IMG/VR virus record: IMGVR_UViG_3300044678_000478
Span: 1-28,285 of that record
Direction: 5' to 3' (one strand)
Origin: a virus
Length of the DNA: 28,285 bases
In this document: positions 6,386 to 14,795 of the stretch, in pieces
Layout: every line of letters begins with the position of its first letter
Numbering within the stretch: the first letter of the stretch is position 1
The notes under the pieces: model-generated
What the model saw: the letters and a program-made list of their open reading frames with translations, nothing else
What the model was told of the DNA's origin: nothing
Databases searched by the model: none
Program-made: the position numbers and the translations under genes

Positions 6386-6870
6386 TGACCTTAGTTAGCA
6401 CTTTCCTGTCCTTCCTTGCGGGTGGACTGCCTAAGATCCTTCAGATCTTTCAGGACCGTCAGGACAAGAAACACGAACTTGCCCTTGTTGCCGCTCAGAA
6501 AGAGCGTGAGTTGGCATTGGTCGAACGCGGCCATATCGCTCAGGCGCGGGTAGAGGAAATCAAACTTGAGCAGATTCAGGTCCAGACGGCAGGAGAGGAG
6601 CGTCAAGCACTCTATGCCCATGACATGAAGATCGGTGAAGGCGCAAGCCAGTGGGTCATTAACCTTCGCGCCAGTGTGCGCCCGGTGGTGACCTATATCT
6701 TCGTGCTGGAACTGGTGGCGCTCAACATCGCAGGACTTTTCTATGCATGGCAGCAGGGCGCTCCCTTTGCCATTGCGATGGAGAATGTGTTCTCCGATGA
6801 CGAGATGCTGATCCTGTCATCGATCATTGCTTTCTGGTTTGGTACGCAGGCGTTTAGCGGTAAGAAGTAA
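6382..6870 (+). CDS. 3TM holin (GTA_holin_3TM-like)
   Basis: The 162-residue product has a weak hydrophobic N-terminus ('LVSTFLSFLAGGLPKIL') and a long charged helix rich in Glu, Gln and Ala (about residues 25-80). Two clear transmembrane segments follow (about 100-124 and 140-158). The block 'NLRASVRPVVTYIFVLEL' and the end 'IIAFWFGTQAF' match the conserved 'RP....' and 'FWFG.(R/Q)' features of the 3TM holin family first described for gene-transfer-agent release. Such holins form inner-membrane lesions that let the endolysin through, and the lysozyme gene follows with a 1-nt overlap. There are two possible starts, ATG 6382 or ATG 6385. Confidence 0.8.
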   Translation: MMTLVSTFLSFLAGGLPKILQIFQDRQDKKHELALVAAQKERELALVERGHIAQARVEEIKLEQIQVQTAGEERQALYAHDMKIGEGASQWVINLRASVRPVVTYIFVLELVALNIAGLFYAWQQGAPFAIAMENVFSDDEMLILSSIIAFWFGTQAFSGKK

Positions 6871-7358
6871 TGAATGTCAGCCCTGCCGCTCTGAAGATGA
6901 TCAAGCACCATGAGGGTGTACGGGTTAAGCCGTACCGGTGTCCTGCTCTTCTTTGGACGGTAGGGGTTGGACATGTCATTGACCCCAACCACATCAAGGT
7001 GCCATTCGATGAGAGGCGCAATCTACCGATACCCGATGGCTGGGACCGCGTCCTTAGCATGGGAGAGGTTGACGCTATTCTTGCTCAGGACCTTAGCCGG
7101 TTTGAGCGCGGCGTGGCCCGACTTTGCCCTGCTGCTGTTAATAGCCAAGGCATCTTCGACGCTTTGGTTTCCTTCAGTTTCAACGTGGGCCTTGGAAATC
7201 TGCAACGCAGTGGGTTGCGGATGAAGACCAATCGCGGTGAATTCGAAACGGCAGCGGACGAATTCCTGAAATGGACCAAGGCTGGTGGTAGGGTATTACC
7301 GGGTCTGGTTAAACGCCGTAATGATGAACGAGCGTTGTATTTGTCGGGGGTGGCGTAA
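6870..7358 (+). CDS. Endolysin, GH24 phage lysozyme
   Basis: The 162-residue protein is of normal length for GH24 muramidases, which cut the MurNAc-GlcNAc beta-1,4 bond of peptidoglycan. The N-terminus 'MIKHHEGVRVKPYRCPA' plus 'WTVGVGHV' gives the catalytic triad spacing E15-x8-C24-x5-T30. Cys here replaces the Asp of T4 lysozyme, as in many phage endolysins of this family. Later blocks 'FDALVSFSFNVGLGNLQRS', 'FLKWTKAGGRVLPGLVKRR' and 'ERALYL' complete the fold. No signal peptide or signal-anchor is present, so it needs the upstream holin to reach the wall. The start overlaps the holin stop, and the stop overlaps the next gene. Confidence 0.92.
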   Translation: MNVSPAALKMIKHHEGVRVKPYRCPALLWTVGVGHVIDPNHIKVPFDERRNLPIPDGWDRVLSMGEVDAILAQDLSRFERGVARLCPAAVNSQGIFDALVSFSFNVGLGNLQRSGLRMKTNRGEFETAADEFLKWTKAGGRVLPGLVKRRNDERALYLSGVA

Positions 7359-9658
7359 TGCCTTTGAAGAAACTTGTACTTCGCCCCGGTATCAGTCGGG
7401 AAACCACAGACTACGCTAACGAAGGCGGGTTCTTCTTTTCGGACAAAATCAGGTTCCGGGGAGGATTGCCGCAGAAGATTGGCGGCTGGCAGAACATTGT
7501 GACCTCTGTCAGTAGTTCTGCGAACACCTATAAGGGAGTCGCAAGATACCTCTTTAACTACGTCACCACCCTTTCCCAAAACCTTTTGGCGGTGCTTACC
7601 AACCAAAAGACTTACATGAATTTGGGTAATGATTACTACGACATCACCCCCATTCGAAAGACTCAGACCCTTGGCGCAAGCCCCATTGCCACCACCAACG
7701 GTAGCCGTTTAATCACGATTACCGCTACCGACCACGGAACCTCCATTGGCACCTTTGTCAATATCACCGGAGCAACTGCGGTAGGCGGTGTCACAATCAC
7801 GGGCGACTACGAAGTCATTGGTGTTCCAACCGTCAACACCTTCACGATCATCTCCGCGACCGCAGCAACGTCTACGGCGACGGGCGGTGGCTCAGCCGTT
7901 GTTGTCATTTACGACATCAGCGCGGGTCCTGCGACCTACACCACTGGCGTAGGCTGGGGTGGACCACCATGGGGATTCGGCGGATGGGGATCTAACGTTC
8001 CTGTTGGTTTGCCAATTCGTCTCTGGTCTGGCGTGAACTACGGCGATGACTTCATCTTTGGACAGCGCGAAGGTGATGTGTATTACTGGACTAAAGACAC
8101 CACCACTTGGGCGAGAGCGGTCACCCTTGAGACTAAGGCTGATTCCACACCCAAGGTAGCGACAACCGCAACCTTTGCCTCTGGCAGCACGACCATCGTG
8201 GTTGCCAATGCGACGGGTATCAACACCGGGTCTGTTATCTCAGGAAGCGGTATCCCGTCTGGCGCATACGTCACTACGGCATGGAATGGCGGCACCTCTG
8301 TCACCTTGTCTACTGCGACCACAGGTTCCGGCACAGTCGCCATTACGGCTTCTTATGCGGGTAGACATGCCCCTGACAAAACTCTTGTTGTCATCGACTC
8401 GCCGGTCAATGACTTCATCATCTGCTTAGGTTCTAAGCCTTACAGCCCAGTCAACTTCGATACCGTCTTTGATCCTCTGCTTGTGAGATGGTCAGATCAG
8501 GAAAGCCCAACTGAGTGGGTGCCTGAAACGACTAACCAGTCTGGTGAGCAGCGCCTATCCAACGGTTCTTTCATTGTGGCTGGTGCATCGACTCGTCAGG
8601 AGATCGTGTTATTTACGGATACGGCTGTGTACTCAATGCAGTACTTGGGACCGCCGTTTGTGTGGGGGTTTAATCTCCTTGACCAAGACATTTCTATCGC
8701 ATCACCCAATGCGGTGATATCGGTCAACAACTCCGTATATTGGATGGGTACGGATAAGTTCTTCGTCTATGATGGTCGCGTCCAAACACTGCCTTGCAGC
8801 GTAAGACAGTATGTATTCGGGACCTTGGATAGAAGTCAGATCTCTCAGGTGATGTGCGGCCACAATGAACCGTTCAGTGAGATCTGGTGGTACTACCCCG
8901 GAACCGGTAGTTATATCAACAACCTGTATGTGTCTTACAACTACCTAGAAGGTGTTTGGACATACGGGTCCTTAGAGCGTAGTGCCTATGCTCAGCAGAC
9001 TACCCGCGATTATCCATTGCTGGCGTTTGGAATACAGAGTTCCTTCTTAGATACGTCTATCAATAGTTCAATAACGACTATCTCTTTGCTTAACGGTACG
9101 TCATACCCTTCATCAGGGGTGGTGACTATCGATAGCGAAAAGATTGCCTATGGTTCTATTTCTGGAAACACCCTGCTGGAATGTGTGCGCGGATACGAGA
9201 ACACGACCGCTGCTTCGCATGATCAGTACACAATAGTTAACTTAGAGATCCCCAATCAGGTCATGTTCCATGAGATTGGTAACGATGATCTGTCGTTGCC
9301 TGTCGCAAAGCCTATTTCCTGCTTTGTGGAAACCTCTGACTTTGATATCGGAGATGGCGAACAGTTTAGTTTCGTCTGGAGAATCATTCCAGACATGAAG
9401 TTCGCAGGATCTACGGCATCTTCGCCGTCAGTCACCTTGACACTGAAGCCGCATAACTTTCCGGGCGCGGCTTATGGAACAGGTAACACCAAGACTGTTA
9501 CAGCCAGCGTGATACTGCCGGTTGAACAATATACGGAGCAAGTGTTCACCCGCATCAGGGGTAGGCAGTTAGCCTTCCGTGTGGCCTCATCAGACTTGGG
9601 AGTCGCTTGGCAGATGGGCGCGATGCGTTTAGACATTAGACCGGACGGTCGGAGATAG
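7358..9658 (+). CDS. Large virion structural protein (766 aa)
   Basis: Start ATG 7358 overlaps the lysozyme stop (TAATG). The N-terminal block 'LKKLVLRPGISRETTDYANE', 'DKIRFRGGLPQKIGGW' and 'YDITPIR' is a signature I associate with a conserved structural protein of environmental podovirus-like phages. A Gly/Trp-rich loop lies near residues 197-213 ('VGWGGPPWGFGGWG'). The centre is beta-rich ('DFIICLGSKPYSPVNFD', 'ETTNQSGEQRLSNGS', 'IVLFTDTAVYSMQYLG'). Near residues 585-615 there is a small tail-type module 'YPSSGVVTIDSEKIAYGS', then 'LLECVRGYENTTAASHD'. No catalytic motif is seen. A tail tube, nozzle or head-tail stabilising role is inferred. Confidence 0.72.
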   Translation: MPLKKLVLRPGISRETTDYANEGGFFFSDKIRFRGGLPQKIGGWQNIVTSVSSSANTYKGVARYLFNYVTTLSQNLLAVLTNQKTYMNLGNDYYDITPIRKTQTLGASPIATTNGSRLITITATDHGTSIGTFVNITGATAVGGVTITGDYEVIGVPTVNTFTIISATAATSTATGGGSAVVVIYDISAGPATYTTGVGWGGPPWGFGGWGSNVPVGLPIRLWSGVNYGDDFIFGQREGDVYYWTKDTTTWARAVTLETKADSTPKVATTATFASGSTTIVVANATGINTGSVISGSGIPSGAYVTTAWNGGTSVTLSTATTGSGTVAITASYAGRHAPDKTLVVIDSPVNDFIICLGSKPYSPVNFDTVFDPLLVRWSDQESPTEWVPETTNQSGEQRLSNGSFIVAGASTRQEIVLFTDTAVYSMQYLGPPFVWGFNLLDQDISIASPNAVISVNNSVYWMGTDKFFVYDGRVQTLPCSVRQYVFGTLDRSQISQVMCGHNEPFSEIWWYYPGTGSYINNLYVSYNYLEGVWTYGSLERSAYAQQTTRDYPLLAFGIQSSFLDTSINSSITTISLLNGTSYPSSGVVTIDSEKIAYGSISGNTLLECVRGYENTTAASHDQYTIVNLEIPNQVMFHEIGNDDLSLPVAKPISCFVETSDFDIGDGEQFSFVWRIIPDMKFAGSTASSPSVTLTLKPHNFPGAAYGTGNTKTVTASVILPVEQYTEQVFTRIRGRQLAFRVASSDLGVAWQMGAMRLDIRPDGRR

Positions 9659-9662
9659 GTCA

Positions 9663-10259
9663 ATGGGCGTTACTCGCGGCATTGTCTCTCCTAACCTGCC
9701 AGTTGCTCCGAATCAGTATGAGCGCAGGTACCAAGACCAGTTCGGTAACGTCCTACGTCTTTTCTTCACACAAGTTTCTAACAGGATTAACTCACCAATC
9801 CCACACGCTTCGTACTTTGATACCACCACCCAACCTAACCCGGTGGCTAATGCCGTTAATCTGTTTACATATAACTCACTGATTTCAGATTTTGGCGTAA
9901 CCCGTGGTGTACCGACATCCAGAATCTTCGTAGCCGAAACGGGTATTTATAACTTCCAGTTTTCAGCGCAGTTGGACAAGTCCGGCGGTGGCGCTTCTGA
10001 TGTCTACATCTGGCCCAGAATCAACGGAGCCAACGTTGCAGACTCAGCAACCAAGATGGTGATAGACGGCCCCAACAACGAAATAGTGGCTGCGTGGAAC
10101 TTCATACTTGTAATGAAAGCCAACGACTATTTTGAATTGGCTTGGCAGTCACCGGATACCAACGTGATCATGCCGTATGTGGCGGCTTCCGGAAATATCC
10201 CTGCCATCCCCTCCATCATCATGACCGTCACATGGGTCTCTAACACTGAGATCGTGTGA
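9663..10259 (+). CDS. Jelly-roll-type virion protein (C1q/TNF-like)
   Basis: The 198-residue product starts after an AGG-containing site at the previous stop. A conserved N-terminal adaptor ('LPVAPNQYERRYQDQF', 'NVLRLFFTQVSNRI') is followed by a beta-sandwich: 'VTRGVPTSRIFVAETG', 'IYNFQFSAQLDKSGGGASD', 'VYIWPRINGANVADS', 'NDYFELAWQSPDTNV', 'IPAIPSIIMTVTWVS'. The 'G.Y.F.FS.Q...' and 'D...L.W...' pattern is typical of C1q-like jelly rolls used as phage decoration or fibre domains. It is the last gene before the short gap at 10260-10345. The structural role is well supported; its location in the particle is inference. Confidence 0.7.
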   Translation: MGVTRGIVSPNLPVAPNQYERRYQDQFGNVLRLFFTQVSNRINSPIPHASYFDTTTQPNPVANAVNLFTYNSLISDFGVTRGVPTSRIFVAETGIYNFQFSAQLDKSGGGASDVYIWPRINGANVADSATKMVIDGPNNEIVAAWNFILVMKANDYFELAWQSPDTNVIMPYVAASGNIPAIPSIIMTVTWVSNTEIV

Positions 10260-10287
10260 TCAAATAACCTGTATGCTAGTTACCTCA

Positions 10288-10316
10288 TTGAAATTTAAAC
10301 GCTGTTATCCCAGAAT
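10288..10316 (+). promoter_or_regulatory. Candidate sigma70-type promoter
   Basis: TTGAAA at 10288-10293 (5 of 6 match to TTGACA) and CAGAAT at 10311-10316 (4 of 6 match to TATAAT) are separated by exactly 17 nt. The site lies in the largest intergenic gap between the lysis/fibre part and the internal-protein run. The predicted transcript start (about 10323) is just upstream of the Shine-Dalgarno at 10337-10340. The -10 is weak, and a phage-specific promoter may be used instead. Confidence 0.3.
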
Positions 10317-10320
10317 CCAT

Positions 10321-10334
10321 GGAGCCGTGGCTCC
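10321..10334 (+). promoter_or_regulatory. Small hairpin just upstream of the start codon
   Basis: GGAGCC (10321-10326) and GGCTCC (10329-10334) are exact inverted copies around GT; as RNA this gives a 5-bp stem with a CGTG tetraloop. It ends three bases before the GGAG ribosome site of the gene starting at 10346. It has no T-run, so it is not a terminator. It could stabilise the 5' end or affect initiation. Confidence 0.35.
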
Positions 10335-10345
10335 CCGGAGTGACC

Positions 10346-12319
10346 ATGTATAACGCCCCATACCAAGGAGTCGCAAACCAACTTGCTGGATACGGCAGGT
10401 ACGGCGATTCACAACTTGTACACATGAACCCGATTGAGGTTCAGATGCTGTCCCGTCTGTCCCCGACCGGACAGTTGACAGTCAACCCCATGACCGGTCA
10501 GAAGGAAGCATTCCTGCCCTTCCTAGCCCCATTACTGGGGTCTTTCCTTGGTAACGCTGCGCTAGGCTCTACCCTTACTGCGGCCTTAGGTTCAAAGGCG
10601 TTGGGCGCTGCGGCGGCAGGCGCGATAGGCTCAGGTCTTGCCACTACAGCCGCGACGGGTGACCTTGAACAAGGCATCATGTCAGGCATCACCGGATTTG
10701 GTATCGGGTCTGCCTTGGGTGGACTAGGCGAACTTGCAAAGACCGGCACAGATATTGCCAAAGCCGCACCGACTGTAGCAGATACAGCCTCTACCGTGGC
10801 AACCGCTGCTCCAGATCTTTCAACTGTTGCCCCAGCCGTTGGAGAAGGATTCGGTGCTTCTGTTGGCCCAATTGCAGATACTGCTGTTGCAGCCGCGCCA
10901 ACTGCTGCGGAAGTACTCCCAGAAATTGGAGAAGGATTTACCGCCGGGGCCGGGTCTACCGGAACTGTTGCAGGGAGAGTACTCCCTGAACCACCTACTT
11001 TTGGTGAAAGGCTTATTGATCCGCTTAGACGACCGGGCGATTTATTTAAACAACTGGCAGAACCTTCTTCTTTCTTGCCTATTTACGTTGGCGAAACAGG
11101 CCGTGTAGCAAGAGAGCAAGAACTCATGGGTCGAGGAAGCGCAAAAGCATTTGAAGAAGAGCAAGCCGCTGAGCGCCGCAGAACACTAGCCCAAATGGGT
11201 AATGTGTTTAACCAAGTTCGCCAAGCCTATCCCGGTGTGGGCTATGCCCAAGGCGGACAGATTGATCGCTATGCCATAGGCGGTGGTGTTGAGAACGCCA
11301 TCCGTCAGGCTGCTGAAAGAGCCGGATACGACGGTGAATACGGAAACTTCTCTGGTTCACTTCCCTATGACATCCCAGATGCCAAGAATGTCCAGTTGTC
11401 ACTGCGTGGTGCGGAGTATGTTCCGCCCCCGGCTGCATCTTATGCAGCCCTTGATCTGGGTGGAGAAGGATATCTCCCCGGTGTAGCCGGTGAGTTCCAG
11501 TATTTCCGTGAACCTCCAGCACCCCCTGTTGCGGTAGATCCGGGTTCATTACCCGGCGGCGGCAACATTGCTGGCGGAACCGGTGGTTACTTTGGCGGAG
11601 ACTTCAACATAGAAGATCTCATCAACCTTCGTAACGCTGGCAGAGATTTCAACGTTCAGCCGATGGCAGATGACAGAGTTACCCTGCCACAGACCATCGA
11701 CTTCTCTTCGCTCTATGGCGGTATCGGCGCTATCCGTATGCCGGAGAATATGCAGCCTCCGCGCATGGAAGTTCTCCCAGATGATCAGCAGATCTACGCT
11801 TCACGCGAACTTTTGGTTCCCGTTGCTGATCAGGAAAACTACCTAAACGAGTTCATGATGGATGAACGCGCTGGCGGTGGAATGCTGCGCTATCAGGAAG
11901 GCGGTATGACCGATCCTGCTATGCAGCAGAATGACCAGAGCATTGTCGCCATGACGGTCGCTGCGATCCGTGGCGAGGTTGAGAACGCCGACGAGGTGAT
12001 CAGCCAGTTCCTAGACCTGTACGGCCCAGAAGCCTTCATGGAACTGCGTAATGCGGTCCTTCAAGACATCGTTCCGGGCGCACAGACCGAAGGTATGGTG
12101 AGCGGTCAAGGCGGTGGTCAGGACGATATGGTCGAAGGAATGATCGGAACCCAGCGTCCGGTTGCCGTATCACCCGGTGAGTACATCATCCCTGCGGATG
12201 CGGTAGCCCTTGCAGGCGGCGGATACTCAGGCGATGGAGCCAAGTTCTTTGACGGGCTTGTCGATGACATCCGTCAGAAGACCATGGGAACTACACAGCA
12301 GGTAAAGCCGTACCGGTAA
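10346..12319 (+). CDS. Internal/minor virion protein with glycine-zipper region
   Basis: An in-frame ATG at 10319 exists, but the ATG at 10346 has GGAG five bases upstream and is preferred (657 aa). Residues ~50-125 form a hydrophobic Ala/Gly stretch with GxxxG spacing ('FLPFLAPLLGSFLGNAALGS', 'AAAAGAIGSGLATT', 'GFGIGSALGGLGELA'), likely membrane-active. An Ala/Pro/Thr-rich linker follows, then a helical 'FEEEQAAERRRTLAQMGN', hairpin-like 'YAQGGQIDRYAIGGG' and 'LRYQEGGM', and an acidic helix 'VENADEVISQFLDLYGPEAF'. The C-terminus 'VAVSPGEYIIPADAVALAGGG' then 'GAKFFDGLVDDIRQ' is a recurrent end of structural proteins in environmental phages. A role in genome ejection is inferred. Confidence 0.68.
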   Translation: MYNAPYQGVANQLAGYGRYGDSQLVHMNPIEVQMLSRLSPTGQLTVNPMTGQKEAFLPFLAPLLGSFLGNAALGSTLTAALGSKALGAAAAGAIGSGLATTAATGDLEQGIMSGITGFGIGSALGGLGELAKTGTDIAKAAPTVADTASTVATAAPDLSTVAPAVGEGFGASVGPIADTAVAAAPTAAEVLPEIGEGFTAGAGSTGTVAGRVLPEPPTFGERLIDPLRRPGDLFKQLAEPSSFLPIYVGETGRVAREQELMGRGSAKAFEEEQAAERRRTLAQMGNVFNQVRQAYPGVGYAQGGQIDRYAIGGGVENAIRQAAERAGYDGEYGNFSGSLPYDIPDAKNVQLSLRGAEYVPPPAASYAALDLGGEGYLPGVAGEFQYFREPPAPPVAVDPGSLPGGGNIAGGTGGYFGGDFNIEDLINLRNAGRDFNVQPMADDRVTLPQTIDFSSLYGGIGAIRMPENMQPPRMEVLPDDQQIYASRELLVPVADQENYLNEFMMDERAGGGMLRYQEGGMTDPAMQQNDQSIVAMTVAAIRGEVENADEVISQFLDLYGPEAFMELRNAVLQDIVPGAQTEGMVSGQGGGQDDMVEGMIGTQRPVAVSPGEYIIPADAVALAGGGYSGDGAKFFDGLVDDIRQKTMGTTQQVKPYR

Positions 12320-12323
12320 TACT

Positions 12324-12833
12324 ATGAGCAGTTTAAACAAGCCCAACCTGATCGATGTCAAGAAGGCCGGTGAGTTTGATTCACTGGCTTGGCGAAAGGT
12401 TCGCGATGCCAAGATGCGCGAGTGGATTCCAGATGAGTGGGCGCTGAAGTTCGTACTGGATTACTCCGATGCGGTAGAACTTTGGGACGATCTGATTGAT
12501 GGTGACAAAGAGGTGGATCAACAGCAGGTGATGCGTGTCTTCACGAATCTCCTGACCACGATGCCACTTAATCCGTTCTTCAATCAGCACAAGACGGTGT
12601 TTATCCCGTTGATCCAAGCATCGATCAACGCATGGTTTGATTCCCTGAACCTTGAGAAGGGTTCCGACAACGACAAGGCGATGGCTTACATGCTTCGTTG
12701 GTACAGCCACGAGGCATTCATCTACACGATTTTCCTCACTCGCGGCTATGAGTACATGAGATCAGTGAGCCTTGAGGTTCGCAGATTCTTCACCGGCCAT
12801 GAGTCGCTGGATGAATATAGGAGAAAGTTATGA
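12324..12833 (+). CDS. Conserved-type helical phage protein, unknown function
   Basis: The 169-residue product is predominantly alpha-helical with conserved-looking acidic and aromatic blocks: 'LAWRKVRDAKMREWIP', 'ALKFVLDYSDAVELWDDLID', 'NLLTTMPLNPFF', 'MLRWYSHEAFIYTIFL'. Proteins with 'WDD..DGDKE......F' and 'NPFF' occur, from memory, among structural genes of environmental phages. No Shine-Dalgarno of note is seen. The third and fourth codons form GTTTAAAC with the second. Its stop overlaps the next start (ATGA). It is probably a minor structural or assembly protein; the biochemical role is unknown. Confidence 0.6.
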   Translation: MSSLNKPNLIDVKKAGEFDSLAWRKVRDAKMREWIPDEWALKFVLDYSDAVELWDDLIDGDKEVDQQQVMRVFTNLLTTMPLNPFFNQHKTVFIPLIQASINAWFDSLNLEKGSDNDKAMAYMLRWYSHEAFIYTIFLTRGYEYMRSVSLEVRRFFTGHESLDEYRRKL

Positions 12834-13276
12834 GTGGTGGTGGCGGCGGAATGGCTCCTCCTTCTGGAGGACAAACAGGTAACTCCCCGACAACTTCTCC
12901 TATCGCACCGATCAATGCGATGACGGACTTCAGCATGGGGTTCGGTCGAATCCCTCAGCAGCCGTCCTTCTACAATCCGTTTATGGGTTACTACGGCCAG
13001 CCCTTTGGTGGGTTTGGTGGTGGCTATGGCGGATTCGGTGGATACGGTGGATATAACGGTGGCTACGGCGGCGGTATTGGTAGCCTCTATGGTGGTTACG
13101 GAATGCCGTATGGCGGTGGATTCGGCGGTGGTTTCCAAGGCGGCAATGTTTACGCCAGACCCAGATCGATGCCGATGCCGATGCCAATGCTGCCTGAACC
13201 TATGGATGTGCCGATGTATGCAGGCGGCTCTCCGGGGTTTTATTCAAGACCTGAAAATCAATCGGTATTTATCTAA
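12830..13276 (+). CDS. Gly/Tyr-rich low-complexity protein
   Basis: Start ATG 12830 follows AGGAGA at 12820-12825. The 148-residue product opens 'MSGGGGGMAPPSGG'. A core (about residues 55-105) consists of repeated GG[FY]GG units ('GGFGGGYGGFGGYGGYNGG', 'YGGGFGGGFQGG'), followed by a Met-Pro repeat 'MPMPMPMLPEPMDVPMY' and a polar end. The N-terminal 'MSGGGGG' and the ribosome-site region are nearly copied at the next gene (13314). Such sequences resemble flexible or phase-separating, adhesive-type proteins. No family is recognised. It could be an internal virion protein, a scaffold or a surface protein. Confidence 0.6.
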   Translation: MSGGGGGMAPPSGGQTGNSPTTSPIAPINAMTDFSMGFGRIPQQPSFYNPFMGYYGQPFGGFGGGYGGFGGYGGYNGGYGGGIGSLYGGYGMPYGGGFGGGFQGGNVYARPRSMPMPMPMLPEPMDVPMYAGGSPGFYSRPENQSVFI

Positions 13277-13313
13277 TGGCTGGTTTAAACATCAGCCTAG
13301 GTAGGAGAGCGTT

Positions 13314-14792
13314 ATGAGCGGTGGTGGCGGTGGTGGTGGCGGTGGCCCACAACAAGTTACCTCAACGGTAACCCAGAGCAGTCTTCCTCCCTACGTTCAA
13401 CCGTACTTTGAGCAGGTACTGCAACGCGGTCTCTTTGAGAGTGCGCGTCCGTATCAGCCGTACAGCGGTCAGCGTATGGCGCAGTTTGCGCCTGAAGAAA
13501 CCTATGTCCAGCGCAACATCATGGGATTGCAGCGTCCCGAACAGTTGGGCATGGCGAGTGATATCGCGGCCCGTGTCGGTTACGCAGGTATGCCCTCCGG
13601 CATGGGGATCACTGGACAGTTCCAGCCCGGTGCCATTACCCCGACCTATCAAGCAACTCCTTTCAGCACGGGTTACACGGCAGGATCGTTTGCTCCGGGC
13701 TTTGAAGCGCGAGAGTTCCAGAATCAATACCGCGCCGGAACCTTCGCCCCCGGCTATCAGGCAGGGACCGTAGGACCCGGCTTTGAGGCAGGCTCCATTG
13801 CGGCCCCCGGAACTGTCTCAACCTACATGTCTCCCTACACCCAGAATGTGGTGGAGAGACAGAAACAAGCCGCTGTCGAAGACTACCGCCGTAGTCTCCC
13901 CGGTATCGGTGCGTCCGCTGTTCAGGCTGGTGCCAAAGGCGGTACCCGCGAAGCATTGATTCAGGCAGAGGCTGCTCGTGGTTTACAGGACAGACTCGCC
14001 GGTATCGAAGCCACAGGCGCTGAGAAGGCGTTTGAGTCTGCACAGAGAGCCTTTGAGGCTGATCGTGCTGCGCGTCTTCAGCAGGCTCAGTTTGGCCTAG
14101 GCGCGTTCCAAGCACAGGAAGCCGCTCGTCAGGAAGCCGCCCGTATGGGTCTTTCTGCACAGCAGCAGCAGGAAGCAGCCCGTCAGGCCGAAGCAGAGAT
14201 GGGCCTTCGTGCGTTCCAAGCGACCGGAGAGGAGCGTCGGTTCGCGACAAGCACCGGCCTTCAGGCGCAGCAGGCTGGAGAGGCAGCGCGTCAGGAAGCG
14301 GCTCGTCTTGGACTTTCCGCTCAGGAACAAAGCGATGCAGCCCGTCGCGCCGAAGAGCAGTTCCGGATGCAGTCTCAGCAGTTCAATATCGAACAGCAGA
14401 GACAACGTGCATTGCTGGGACTGGAAGGACTCGCGGCAGATCGTGCAGGGATGCAGCAAAGACTCAGTGCCGCAGAAATGCTGGCGGGTCTTGGCGGCAG
14501 ACAGCAGGAGTTGGATCTTCAGAGACTGGGTGCCATGGGCGGTGTTGGCGCAGAGCGTCGTGCGCTTATGCAGCGTGGTCTGGATATCGGCTACGAAGAC
14601 TTCCTGCGTCAACAGGCTTACGGTCGTGAGCAGTTGGGTTACCTCAGCAATCTCTTGCAGGGTATCCCGATTCAACCGGGCAGCACGGTCTCTACCTTTG
14701 GTAGAGTTCCGTCAACCGGCGAACAACTTTTGGGCGCAGGCTTAGGATCGCTGGGCTTGTACCAAGCCTTGGGTGGCAGAGGGCGAGGTTAA
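13314..14792 (+). CDS. Internal virion protein, repeat N-half and Ala/Gln coiled-coil C-half
   Basis: Start ATG 13314 follows AGGAGAG at 13302-13308. The 492-residue product begins with poly-Gly, then 'SLPPYVQPYFEQVLQRGL' and 'PYSGQRMAQFAPEE'. A tandem ~10-residue repeat region (residues ~112-165) follows ('YTAGSFAPGFEA', 'YRAGTFAPGYQAGTVGPGF'). Next is a conserved block 'TVSTYMSPYTQNVVERQKQ', 'GIGASAVQAGAKGGTREALI', then a long Ala/Gln/Arg/Glu coiled coil ('QEAARMGLSAQQQQEAARQ'), and a Gly/Leu-rich end. The 'YMSPY...V...QK......GA.A.......GG.R.AL...E..R' core is familiar from environmental phage structural proteins. It likely lies inside the capsid or along the ejection path. Confidence 0.7.
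   Translation: MSGGGGGGGGGPQQVTSTVTQSSLPPYVQPYFEQVLQRGLFESARPYQPYSGQRMAQFAPEETYVQRNIMGLQRPEQLGMASDIAARVGYAGMPSGMGITGQFQPGAITPTYQATPFSTGYTAGSFAPGFEAREFQNQYRAGTFAPGYQAGTVGPGFEAGSIAAPGTVSTYMSPYTQNVVERQKQAAVEDYRRSLPGIGASAVQAGAKGGTREALIQAEAARGLQDRLAGIEATGAEKAFESAQRAFEADRAARLQQAQFGLGAFQAQEAARQEAARMGLSAQQQQEAARQAEAEMGLRAFQATGEERRFATSTGLQAQQAGEAARQEAARLGLSAQEQSDAARRAEEQFRMQSQQFNIEQQRQRALLGLEGLAADRAGMQQRLSAAEMLAGLGGRQQELDLQRLGAMGGVGAERRALMQRGLDIGYEDFLRQQAYGREQLGYLSNLLQGIPIQPGSTVSTFGRVPSTGEQLLGAGLGSLGLYQALGGRGRG
13640..13803 (+). repeat. Degenerate tandem repeat coding for AGxFxPGYxA units
   Basis: The stretch encodes consecutive 8-12 residue units of the form [YF]-x-A-[GR]-x-[FV]-x-P-G, for example 'YTAGSFAPG', 'YRAGTFAPG', 'YQAGTVGPG' and 'FEAGSIAAPG'. 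Nucleotide copies are diverged. Unit borders are approximate. Confidence 0.6.
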
Positions 14793-14795
14793 ACC

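Noticed and set aside
10319-10345. Upstream ATG 10319 as start of the 657-aa virion protein
   Set aside because: It has no Shine-Dalgarno, while ATG 10346 has GGAG at five bases; the hairpin would also lie within the coding sequence.
14097-14675. - strand ORF of 192 aa inside the coiled-coil virion gene
   Set aside because: It is antisense to a low-complexity Ala/Gln/Arg region, where stop codons are rare on the opposite strand; no start signals.
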